Assembly: GCF_963576545.1 (NCBI RefSeq)
Contig: NC_083654.1
Location: 21,585,159-21,649,158 of the forward strand
DNA length: 64,000 nucleotides
Reading direction: 5' to 3'
From: Limanda limanda
Taxonomy: Eukaryota; Chordata; Actinopteri; Pleuronectiformes; Pleuronectidae
Positions within the stretch are counted from its first letter, which is position 1. Each line of letters opens with the position of its first letter. Both the position numbers and the translations under genes were made by a program. The notes beneath the pieces are model-generated. The model was not told the DNA's origin. It was given only the letters and a program-made list of their open reading frames with translations, and made no database searches. Positions 26,961 to 38,428 of the stretch are shown one piece after another.

Positions 26961-27216
26961 GAGTCAGAGCGTCTTCATGATGGAAACCAACCGTTCTCCT
27001 CTTCTTCTTCACGCGTACACGTGTTTCCATATTTAATTTGAGGGAGAGCGCCGCGGTCCACGCCACGTTTCAATTACCGGAGCGGCGTCTGACTCTGACT
27101 CCGGCGCCGCTTCGCCTCGGGAGCTTCGGCTAATTGGCGTGATCTGCGGCGCGCCATCAGGATCATGGCTACCGATCGAAACCAGAGAAGAAGAAGTGGG
27201 AGTGAGGCGAAGGCCC

Positions 27217-27321
<105 letters not shown>

Positions 27322-28516
27322 CTGTCTTTTGTCTCATTTACTCTCTCCACCTCCTTCTCTCCCTAATCCCTTCTTCTTTCCTGTCGTCTTTCTGCTCTGT
27401 TCCTCCTCCCTCGTTAACTCCTTGCTCCCGGCTCCTCCAATTTTTACTCTCGTCCTCCTCTTCCCTCCCTCCCCTCATTATCTCTAACCCCTCCCACCTG
27501 TTTCTCTCCTCCACCACCGTCTACCCTCCTCTTCACCTCTTTCTCCACTTTCCCTCCTCCTCCGCTCATGGAGTGAGAATATAAATGGAGGTGAATTAGA
27601 AGAGCAGGTGGAGTTCCATCCCATCATTAGATCCTCAGATATGAATCATCACTTTGAACCGAGCTCTGACATCTGATCCATAAAGTCACGATGATTCTAC
27701 ACAATCGCTCCTTTTCTGCTTCTGCTCCGGTGGGAGGAGTCAGATTCATTTTCACACTTCAATCTATGGATCATTTTTCAATCAGTGACTTCACTAATTC
27801 TCTCTAAAATGTTTAATGTATAGTTAGGACTAAAGCTTTATACTTACATGATATTATTTGTGATGATATATTTCATCACTCACGATTCCTTCTCCTGACG
27901 AGTTCTTCATCGAGTTGTGATGTTTCGTCTCCATGACGATGACGATTGTCGAGCAGCAACAAACACACACGTCTGCACAACGTGAACCGACACTAACAGT
28001 TGTTTACAGACACGTTGTGTTCACTGTTTTATTAAGTGTCGTACATGATCAGGATTATTCTATTTCTGCCACACTTTGCTGTAAAAGACTTAAAGGGACT
28101 TTTTATCATTTATTTAATACCTGCTCCACCATTTAAGTTGCAGCTCTTTCATGTTCAGTAAACCTACTTCTCTAGAGGGCAGCCGATATTATATGATAGT
28201 AAAAAAACTAAATAATACAGTATCTCAGGATGGAAACCTGAAGCTGTGGAGAGGTTCTGGTGATACGAGCCGCTGCCTTTTTGCTTTTTCGTGTTTTTAT
28301 CCCGACCTGGATCGATGTTTAACGGTTTACATCGTTCCTCGGTCATTTTCCAAAATAAGTAGCTTGGTGGAATTTGAGAATCCGAGCCTTTCTGTGGAAG
28401 CAGCTGCAGACGGAGAGGAGAGAGAGACACTTGGTATTCTGCTCTGTCTCGGCTGCTGTCGGAGGAGAAGTGACAGATTCACCTCCACGATGACGGATCT
28501 CTGCCTGTGTGTGTGA

Positions 28517-29471
<955 letters not shown>

Positions 29472-29588
29472 GTGATGACAATCGGCTCTGGCAAGGTGTT
29501 CGCCACCACCGGCTACGGCATCGCACTGAACAAGAACTCCCGCTGGAAACGCCCACTGGACCTGGCCCTGCTGCAGCTGGTGGGAGAC

Positions 29589-29589
<1 letters not shown>
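29472..29589 (+). CDS. grin2d: grin2d exon 9: S2 hinge (residues 373-411)
   Basis: Acceptor TTTTCCACCAG, donor GTGAGA. It encodes [20 protein letters not shown] then [19 protein letters not shown]. Tyr387 in TTGYGI corresponds to the GluN2A tyrosine (Y761) that closes over the ligand through a cross-domain hydrogen bond. [17 protein letters not shown] is identical to human GluN2D as I remember it. It ends with the G of Asp412. Confidence 0.97.

Positions 29590-29655
<66 letters not shown>
29590..29655 (+). repeat. (GA)n tract starting at the exon 9 donor
   Basis: The donor GTGAGA continues directly into about 60 nt of GA dinucleotide. Confidence 0.96.
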
Positions 29656-29657
<2 letters not shown>

Positions 29658-29777
29658 AGAAGTGATGAGGAGAAGGTGTGATGGGTGAGGAATGAAAGAA
29701 GATGACGATCATTACAGAACATTAAAGGCAGAAGGAAGGGAGGTGTGATATCTGTCAACACACATTCCTTTGTTCAC

Positions 29778-29815
29778 ACACACACACACACACACACGCA
29801 CACACACACACACAC
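29778..29815. repeat. (CA)n microsatellite
   Basis: About 38 bp of CA with one CG interruption. Confidence 0.93.
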
Positions 29816-32341
29816 CTTATCTCATATCTCTCACACTCTTCCATTATCTACACACCACCGCTGCCGAGTCGTGGCCGGAGGCGTCATGTCTTCAGATCCT
29901 CGTGGACTCGATGTCCCACAAACACCTTCAGGACATTTCTTCAAAATGACCTCATTACATTCCGGTGGTCAAAGGTTAAAGGTCACCGTGACGTCATAAC
30001 CACATATTCACTTAGAATTTATTTAAGTATTTTGTTGTGTTTTCACCTTCACTACTTAAATAATCCGTCCACTTCCTGGAGCTGATTTCTGTCGGTGCAG
30101 CTTCAGTGACTCTGAGGAGACGTTGTGATGAGGTCGTGTGTTGTCAATAAAGTTTTATTAAAGTGAGTTTGTAAAAGTTGGATCCTTTTAATTTTGCACA
30201 GACTTGAGGCCGTTGATCTGTTGTTTTCTTTGTTTTCTAAAAATAACACTTCAGAAGTCAGATGATCACAGAATCTAACGTTGAAAAGGTTTTGGATTAT
30301 TTTGATCAACCATCGAGTGAAGAAGTTAGAAACTGGTGATGGATTTTTAAACAGAAAATGCCTAAACACCAGAGGTTATAACAAAAAGTAGGTCAAACAA
30401 ATATTGTTTTTAAAAGCGCAAATATTAAATCTTTATATATTTAAGGATGATAATCAACTCTGCTGTAACATCCAGTCCATGTTGTGAATAATCCTCATGT
30501 GGCTGAAGAAGCTGATTCTATCGATCAGGCAGGAAGTCAACTCCACAGTAACCTCGTGACATCACACTAGCCCACTATCCACCCCCCCCCCCCCCCATGC
30601 CCTGTGGTGCTCCACAGCTCCTGGAATCATCCCCTTTAATTCCTCTCTTTATCAAAGCAACAGATTCGGGCTCTGAGCTCCCGGCCGGTCAGTCGTCCTC
30701 TGGAGACTCGTCCGGCCGCTCGCTGATTATCAAGCTGGACAGGAAGCCTCAGGAAACACTGGAGGCCGACGGCTGAACACACGGACAAGTGTTCACTCTG
30801 TAAATCAAATAGAAACCTGGTGTTTTAAAGGATGAACAAAGAAAGAAGGAGAAATGGACATAAATCACAGACAGACTTTTATTCTGCTTCAGTTTCTTTA
30901 AAAGACGTCTAAAGTTTTGATCTCAGGTGATTTTCCAGCGTCAGTGTCGTTTCCACGATCATCATCACAAATATGAAATACTGATTCGGACTTTGGTCAC
31001 CACGGCAACAGCAGCAGGTGTACAGCCTTCAGATCGGACGCCGCCTGTTGATGGTTGTGTCGGTGAAGCGCTGCTGACCTGGAACTCAGAGACAGGAAGC
31101 TGCTCTGGATCCACGTCTGTCTCATCAGAGACAAACCACCGGGGGTCAAGTCCCACTTGACCTCAGCAGAGAGAGAGAAACCGTCCTCGGAGTGACGGAG
31201 GATTCCAGAATCAGGAATCTGTTCCACTGCAGCCGGGCTCAGATCCCTAAGCTCCGTGTTTCCAGGGTTCGATTCACCTTCCATAAAAACACCTCACACG
31301 TAAAAGAATGATAAAAAGAAAATGTGATTGTGAAACAGCTTTTGGCTCAAAGGTACAAACCAGAGCAGCAGCATCACACCTTCGGGAAATTAAGTTCTTT
31401 TTATTTTATATTCTCTTTCTGTTCAGATGAATTTGAGTCTTCAGAGAGCAGGATGTTGATCTGAGGTTTACAGACGGAGAATAGAATATTTCTAAGAATC
31501 ATTTTTTTGTGATTTTCATGTTTGGTTTAGTTCCAGATTCAAACTGAAGCTTCAGGTTGTTTCAGGATCAACGTCCAACAGCAAATAAAAAAGACAGAAT
31601 ACAAAGGCAGAGATTTTTCTTTGTAGAAACAAATTATCAGTAGAACATTTTTTCCTTTGAATCATTAAATTGTGCCGGTTTGCAAACGTTCCTCTGAATA
31701 ACACTGATTTCAGGATGTTGTGCTAACGAGGTCACCTCATCACAGAAGAGAGAGAAGAAGAAAAGATGAGACGGTTCCGTTGGACCAAATGTTCTGTCTT
31801 ATTATTAATAATCTTCATAACTATGAGTAACTTTCAGAAATAGAGTTGCACAGATTCAACTTCAACTTCCTCCCTCACCCTGAAACAACCTTTAGTTATC
31901 TAGTCCTTTGAAACTCAAGAGATCCAGATGTTTATTTGGATCAAATCACACAAACACACACGTCCTCAAATATTTCATTTAGATTCAAGAATGACTCTGA
32001 ATAATTAGTGGAAAACATCCAATTATACAGAGTTAAAGTCAGTAAAAAATGTTATTTCATTGATGAAATGTGATAAACACCGTGAGGACAGAAGAGTCAT
32101 CCATCAGATAATGAGACAAAACATAGAACAGATCAAATGTGATGAGATTGTTTAGCACAAAATCCTTTAAATTACTGTCATGTACTTGAAAGATTGAAGC
32201 ACAACTAGGAAAATATAGATGATAAATAAACAAATAGAGACAAATATTAGAAGTAGAAACCTACAAAACTTAAAATCTCACAATTCAACACGACTGAAAA
32301 ACTCAGGTTCAAGTTATTATTGATTCACAAATCGCAGTTAA

Positions 32342-33008
32342 CCCTTTGATACACAAGCTATGCAAACCCCCTCTAAGGCACAACATGGGTCAAAAATGAC
32401 CCGTATTTACTTACAATGTTATTTCATGCACGGCTGAGTGTTTCTTCGCTATATTTTTGGAAATTCTGACAAGTGTGGCATGTGAAAAGTTGTCCACAGT
32501 AAACATGTTCCTAACTACAAACATTTACAAATCAAAGGTTCCTATCAAATTCACACTTGCACACATGGGTCATTTTTGACCCATGTGTGTAAACTTGATG
32601 TAGTAATACAAAAACCATTTTAGTTCAAAAATTAAGACAGAGAAAATGAAAATAATGATTTGTGGTAATCAAAAACAAGATATTTTAATTAATACTTTGT
32701 AATATTAAATGATTAAATAAATAGATTTTAAAAGATATAGCAAAGAAGCACAGCCATGCATGAAATAACATGTGAAATGAATGCGGGTCATTTTTGACCC
32801 ATGTTGTGTCTTAGAAGGGTAGTGATACAAAAATGTTTTTTTATTAAAAAAGTAAATAAGGACAAAGAAAAATAAGAACGTGTAATGATCAAAAACAAGT
32901 TAATTGAGGAATTCCTGGAATTCTGAATGATGAAATACATTTATTGCAAAGATATTTACAATTAAAACTCCATCGGGTCACTTTTGACCCATGTTGTGTA
33001 TCAAAGGG
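32342..33008. mobile_element. piggyBac-type non-autonomous element (667 bp)
   Basis: The ends are CCCTTTGATACACAA and TTGTGTATCAAAGGG, a perfect 15-bp inverted repeat, flanked by TTAA on both sides (32338-32341 and 33009-33012). TTAA target duplication with CCC..GGG termini is diagnostic of piggyBac superfamily elements. There is no transposase frame. Four copies of a 16-bp palindrome GGGTCA(N4)TGACCC lie inside at 32387, 32567, 32785 and 32975. Confidence 0.92.
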
Positions 33009-33503
33009 TTAAACTCAACATATTTTCTGTTTTACCCTCTGGTGCAACTCTCTTAGATTCAAGAATGACTCTGAATAAATAGTGGAAATATAAAAAAGAA
33101 AAGAAAAACATCCTATTCTACAGAGTTAAAGTCAGTAAAAAATAATAATGATAAAAGTTTTCATATAAACCTTTTTTATGTTCATTGATCTTTCTTCTTG
33201 TGGAGGAATTCCAGGTGAAGACGTTGTTTAATTTCCTTTGATGCGTTTTTCTGCTCAGATTCAATCAGGAGACGTTTTGCTCAGTGTGTCTGAGAGGATT
33301 GAAAACCAAAAGGCCTCAGATCTGACCCGCGTCTCTCACAGGAGTTTGATTGTTCACAAATCACAGTTGAACTCAACATGATTTCTGGTTCAACCTCTGG
33401 TTTCAACTCTCACGTGAGCAGAGGAGTCTGCACCTCCTGCTCGGAGCAGGTGAGAGAGGAGATGAGGAGGATTTCTCCTCCAGGAGCAGCTGACCTCCAT
33501 GAG

Positions 33504-33902
33504 CAGAGGCGTCAAAAGTATTCACATTCATTACTCAAGTAGAAGTATAGATACTAGGGTTTAAAAATACTTTTGTAGAAGTTGAAGTATCAACTCAAGC
33601 TTTTTACTTAAGTAAAAGTGTAAAAGTACTGGTTTCAAAACTACTTAAAGTATAAAAGTAAAAGTAATGTAAGGGAAAAAAAAATTCCATTAAGGACAAA
33701 CTCTTAAGCCGCGTCTCATTTTTCTAAAGGCCATTATGACTATAATGTTATATTAAAATGTTATGTTGAAAAATGTGGGATGCACTAGGCTACCCGTTTG
33801 AACTGCAAATAAGCCCATTGAAAATTATACAATTTTATTACAATGCAAATACATATATTGTTGGAAGAGACCTTTGGACTCAACACTACCAATAATCAAA
33901 CC

Positions 33903-33937
<35 letters not shown>

Positions 33938-34187
33938 CGTGTTGCCTTTTTTTGTGTGTGTTTTTGAACGATGACAAACCGGAATGAAAACAAGCCAAAA
34001 TTAAATAGGCGTAACGAGGCTATTTTTTAAATGTAAGGATTAGAAAGTACAGATATTTGCGTGAAAATGTAAGAAGTAGAAGTAAAAAGTCGTCTGAAAA
34101 ATAAATACTCCAGTAAAGTATAGATACCCAACATTTCTACTTAAGTAAGGTAACAAAGTATTTGTACTTTGTTACTTGACACCTGTG
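33504..34187. mobile_element. hAT-like MITE (684 bp) carrying an 18S rRNA fragment
   Basis: Left end CAGAGGCGTCAA and right end TTGACACCTGTG form imperfect 12-bp inverted repeats (one C/T-type difference); flanks TCCATGAG and TCCATGAC agree at 7 of 8 bases, as expected of an aged hAT target duplication. The ACTCAAGTAGAAGTA and AGTAAAAGTACT words at both ends are typical of a family abundant in fish. It has no transposase coding. The 35 bp at 33903-33937 match the 3' end of eukaryotic 18S rRNA. Confidence 0.85.
33903..33937 (+). other. 18S rRNA 3'-end fragment embedded in the MITE
   Basis: From TGACTATCTAGAGGAAG through TAAAAGTCGTAACAAGGT the sequence equals the conserved 3' end of vertebrate 18S rRNA recalled from memory (just upstream of the TTTCCGTAGGTGAACC terminus). 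It stops abruptly, after which sequence is unrelated. It is too short to be an rRNA gene. Confidence 0.85.
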
Positions 34188-34592
34188 TCCATGACTCACG
34201 TGTTTACAGAGCAGGAGGAGAACTGGTTGAAACTCCATGAATCAGATCCTGATCCAGTGAACATTCACATCAGCTTCTATCATCAGGATCTGAGCCGGGT
34301 CGCCCCCCCCCCCCGCCCGTCCAGCCAGGTTTAATTCAGCCGTCAGGGAGCGTTTGGATCCCGGCGCTCGGCCGCTGGGGAAGCGAGATGTGTCACATGC
34401 ACAATGCAGGATGCCGGAGATCTGAGTGTTGGTGAGAGAGGATTTGATGTTCGAGTCTCAACTCGGCCGAGTCGCCGCGGCTTAATCAGCTCGCCAGCGG
34501 CTTCCAGACGGCGTTAATTAACCCGGAGGTCGATTAATAATGTAACTGTGAGCGGTGGGGATCGGGACTTCCTTTGTCTGTACAGTCACTGG

Positions 34593-34595
<3 letters not shown>

Positions 34596-34652
<57 letters not shown>
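34596..34652. repeat. (TG)n microsatellite
   Basis: About 57 bp of pure TG. Confidence 0.95.
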
Positions 34653-34654
<2 letters not shown>

Positions 34655-35999
34655 ACTTCATTCTGCATCTGTCTCTCTGTACATCTGATCCTCCTTTTCC
34701 TTCCCACTGCCTCATTCTTTGTGATTAAAGCATTAATGACCACCACTGAGAGTCCTGTTACACTGCAGCTCAGAGTGTGTGTTACCAACGGGTGTGTGTG
34801 TGTGTGTTTCTGACAGTGTGTGTTTGTGTGCGTTGCTCTCTTTCATCTCCGCTGCTCTTGTTGTGGTCTACGCAGACACCAGAGGGTTCTCAGGCCTCAT
34901 CACAGGCTCCTCCCCCTGCTGCTTTCACTGAAAACCTCTTTCATTTATTTGTCGTCTTGCAACCGTTTCATTATCTCTTCATCGTTTTAATCATGTTTTC
35001 TTTCATCGTTTTAATCATGTTTTCTTTCAATCCCCAGTCAGACTTCATATTCCCCTGCTGGTGAGCTGCAGCAGTAGTTGGATGTCATCAAGTACTTTTA
35101 TTTTATTACTGTACAAACACATTTAACTCTTAACTCTATAAGAAGATGATAATTCAAATCTGGTCCTGATCAAATAAAATAAATAAAATCATAAAAAATC
35201 ATAATGAACGCAGATGACAGAGTTCATAAACGGATTTTAATCTCCGGATTTGTGTTTGGATGGAGGAGGAATTTTAAAAGATGAAATCTCTGCAGTGTCT
35301 TTTATTCTTGTATATTCTTAATAGACACATTTAATGACGTCTCAATAGAGTCGAGGCTGCACGCTGAAAGTTCTGCTTCTATACTTGAAGAACATCTGAA
35401 AGCTCAAAAGTTACATTTAAGTTTTACTTGAGAACATTATTTGTACTTTTTAACGAGGAGAAGTCTTTAAGAACTTGCTGCACTAATTTGCAGCGAAGAT
35501 GTAGATGTTATTAATTGTTTGTAATTTTAAACATTTCTTCAGTTTATCGCACCCTGGGCCCAAAAACTGTAATTTGGTTTTCATCCGATCTTTATTCAAC
35601 TAAACTGCATCTTATCTTTTCTTCGTTTCTTCTTTTAACATCACACGAGCTCAGTTTCTCATTTCTCTCGTTCTCGCTGCGTTTCATCATCTGTCCCTCT
35701 CGTGTTTTTTTTGCCATCACACAATACCCTTGATTCCTCCTCCTCCTCTTCCTCCTCCTCCTCTTCTTCTTCTTTCTTCTCCCTCGGGGTTCAAACACCT
35801 TTCTCTCTCATCACAAAGGGACCATTATCCCCCTTTTTTTAATATCCCCTCTATCCTCCTCCAGTGCAGTTTTAACTCCTTCCCTCCCCCTGTCGAATCA
35901 CTTTCTCTTTCCTCTGAACTCCACACCTGCTCTTCTTCTTCTTCCTCCCTCTCTCTTATCTCCTGATTTAATTTTCTCCCGGCTTCTCCTCTTCTCTAA

Positions 36000-36179
<180 letters not shown>

Positions 36180-36419
36180 TGACCTTAATCCTGCTCGACG
36201 ACTCGGAGGGATGAGTCGGAGAGTTAAGTGTCCGTGGAACAGATTCTACTGCAGCAATGTGCAGGTGTGAATCTGTGTTATTCATAATAGATTCAATTAA
36301 TTCTATCCTTAATTCTATTCTATGTTTGTCGTAAAACGTTTTTCAGTATCAAATCAAACTCGAGTGAATAGATAGCCGTTTATATCTGTAAGTTAAATCA
36401 AGATGCTCATTATTGAGGA

Positions 36420-37281
36420 TAGGGTTGCAAAGGGGCAGAAAGTTTCTGGTTAATTTCCGGAAACTTTCCATGGGAAGTTAAGCTCGGGAATTTTGGGAAT
36501 TTTGAAAAAAAAAAAAAATTACGCAAATTAAACGCTGAGCAATAAAAACATCATTCAAAACTCTATTTTAAAGATGTATGGAACGTTGAGTTTCAACCCT
36601 CCACTGGTCATTCTTCCATCACATGCACAGATAACTCCCAGCATGCTTCACTCTACAGCAGGGCTATTGAGGCCTGCTGTAGAGTGCAGGACTAGTCAGG
36701 TAAGTTTCCATGATATTACTGGGAAAATATATTAGCATGCTGATTGAGGATTGTTCATCTGTTCATCTAGACTATTTCCATTCATTTATCCATCAATTGT
36801 AAAATATGTTTACAGACGATTCCAATTGTTTGTCTAACTATTTATATCTCTGGCATTGCATTAGTGTTTTTTTACAAACTTTTTTCTCATCTTATTCTAC
36901 AGAACAATGCCACGTGCACTCTCTCATGTGTGGAGACATTTCACCTCATCCAATGTAGAAGGAAAGGCTGTGTACATTTGCAAATACTGTACAAAGACCT
37001 ATGTTAAGAATGACACAACGATGCAGAAGCATATAGTCAAGTGCCCAAAGTTTCCTCAGGACTCAAATCAGCCTATGACACAACACAATGTTTATATTTA
37101 TGTCTGTATATGACAAGGTAAATACAGTTAGTATAAATTACCCACAACATTTCCAGTTTATTCCCGTTTATTCCCGTTAATTCCCGTTAATTCCCGTTAA
37201 TTCCCGTTAATTCCTGTATATTCCCGTTAATTCCCATGGAAAGTTTCCAACTTTGAATATTCCCGGAATTTTGCAACCCTA
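36420..37281 (+). mobile_element. hAT-type non-autonomous element, copy 2 (862 bp), with BED-finger exon
   Basis: Same 12-bp inverted termini as the copy in intron 5 (TAGGGTTGCAAA / TTTGCAACCCTA) with a different, perfect 8-bp target duplication ATTGAGGA (36412-36419 and 37282-37289), so the two are independent insertions. It keeps about 250 bp (roughly 36550-36800) that copy 1 lacks. The right end again has TTAATTCCCG tandem words. Confidence 0.94.
36907..37113 (+). pseudogene. BED-type zinc-finger fragment of hAT transposase (68 aa)
   Basis: The frame starts MPRALSHVWRHFTSSNVEG, with CKYCTKTY and MQKHIVKCPKF as finger ligands, and stops at TGA four bases before a donor-like AAGGTAAAT. An acceptor-like TTATTCTACAG ends at 36902. 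Three residue differences from copy 1 within the finger region (S/P, T/A, D/G). No catalytic domain follows. Confidence 0.85.
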
Positions 37282-38257
37282 ATTGAGGATGAAGACGTGA
37301 ACGTTCCCCACATGTTCCTGTTGTTGTGAACGAGTCGGACCCGACGACCTGCTGCTGCTTCACAAACAATAACTACAGGAAATCAAATGTCTGAAAATGA
37401 CAAAAGTGGATAAACTGAGCATCAAGTGTCAGAATCCAGAGTTTCTGCCTCTTTGCACAAACTGAAATTACTTTTGATTTGTGTTTGTTTGTATTGGAGA
37501 AAGTTTGCTAACCTGTCTTTCTGTGAAGTTTGAGATTAGTTCTCGTTCTCTATGATTATTCTTCCTCACTCAGTCGGTTCGGTTCTGTCCAGACTTCTAA
37601 CATCGCTCTTTCAGACGTCACCCTGCATTTAGTGGGCGTTTCCTGTCGTGGCTTCAGATTCTAACCTCACAATCCAATGTTAAATTATATTGTTCTGACT
37701 TTGCCCGACAACACAAACAGAAAGATGCCTGGGCTCTGAATATAAATGCCCGTGCTGTCATTGGGTGCAGAATCCCCCTCGGGAGCCACAACCTCTGATA
37801 TTAATGATTATTCATTGGGCAGTAAACGCATTCTGGCTTCGGATGAGAGCTGTGAATGTTGAAAGTGAATAAATTAAACGGCCTGAAAAGCTCTTTGTGT
37901 GACGGGCGCCTGGTAATTTGTGGTGACTGGCATGTTGTGGTCTCTGCTCCACGTTCCGGGTGCCGAGGAGAACATCACAGACGGCTCCTCTGACACCATG
38001 TGACAGCAGAGGAGTCTCCATTGTCCTGTTGGGCTGTAATTAACTTTTTATCTGCTGTCTGGGAGACAAATTGGCTCTCGTTAGTAATAAATCTGTCTCG
38101 TCTCTGCCCCTCCCTCCATCGGGCTTCCTCTTTACGTCTTCTGCTTTTACTCTATCATCTCCTCTCTCTCGCTTCACCTCCTTTAACTCTCTCTCTCTCC
38201 CTCTCTCTCTCTCTCTCCCTCCTGTCTGCACCCATCCGTCTCCTCTCCCCCCTGCAG

Positions 38258-38428
38258 GTGATGAGCAGTAAACTGGACATCGACAACATGGCCGGGGTCT
38301 TCTACATGCTGCTCGTGGCCATGGGCCTCAGCCTGCTGGTGTTCGCCTGGGAGCATCTGGTGTACTGGAAACTCCGGCACTGTGTGAAGCGATCGGGGGG
38401 GATGGACTTCCTCCTGGCTCTCAGCAGG
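38258..38428 (+). CDS. grin2d: grin2d exon 11: M4 transmembrane helix and start of the tail (residues 433-489)
   Basis: Acceptor CCCCCTGCAG, donor GTGAGG. It encodes [20 protein letters not shown] then [20 protein letters not shown] and [26 protein letters not shown] is the pre-M4 linker; M4 spans about residues 443-463; [12 protein letters not shown] is the conserved juxtamembrane segment. [17 protein letters not shown] aligns with the human 2D HCLGPTHRMDFLLAFSR. 171 nt, phase 0 on both sides. Confidence 0.97.
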
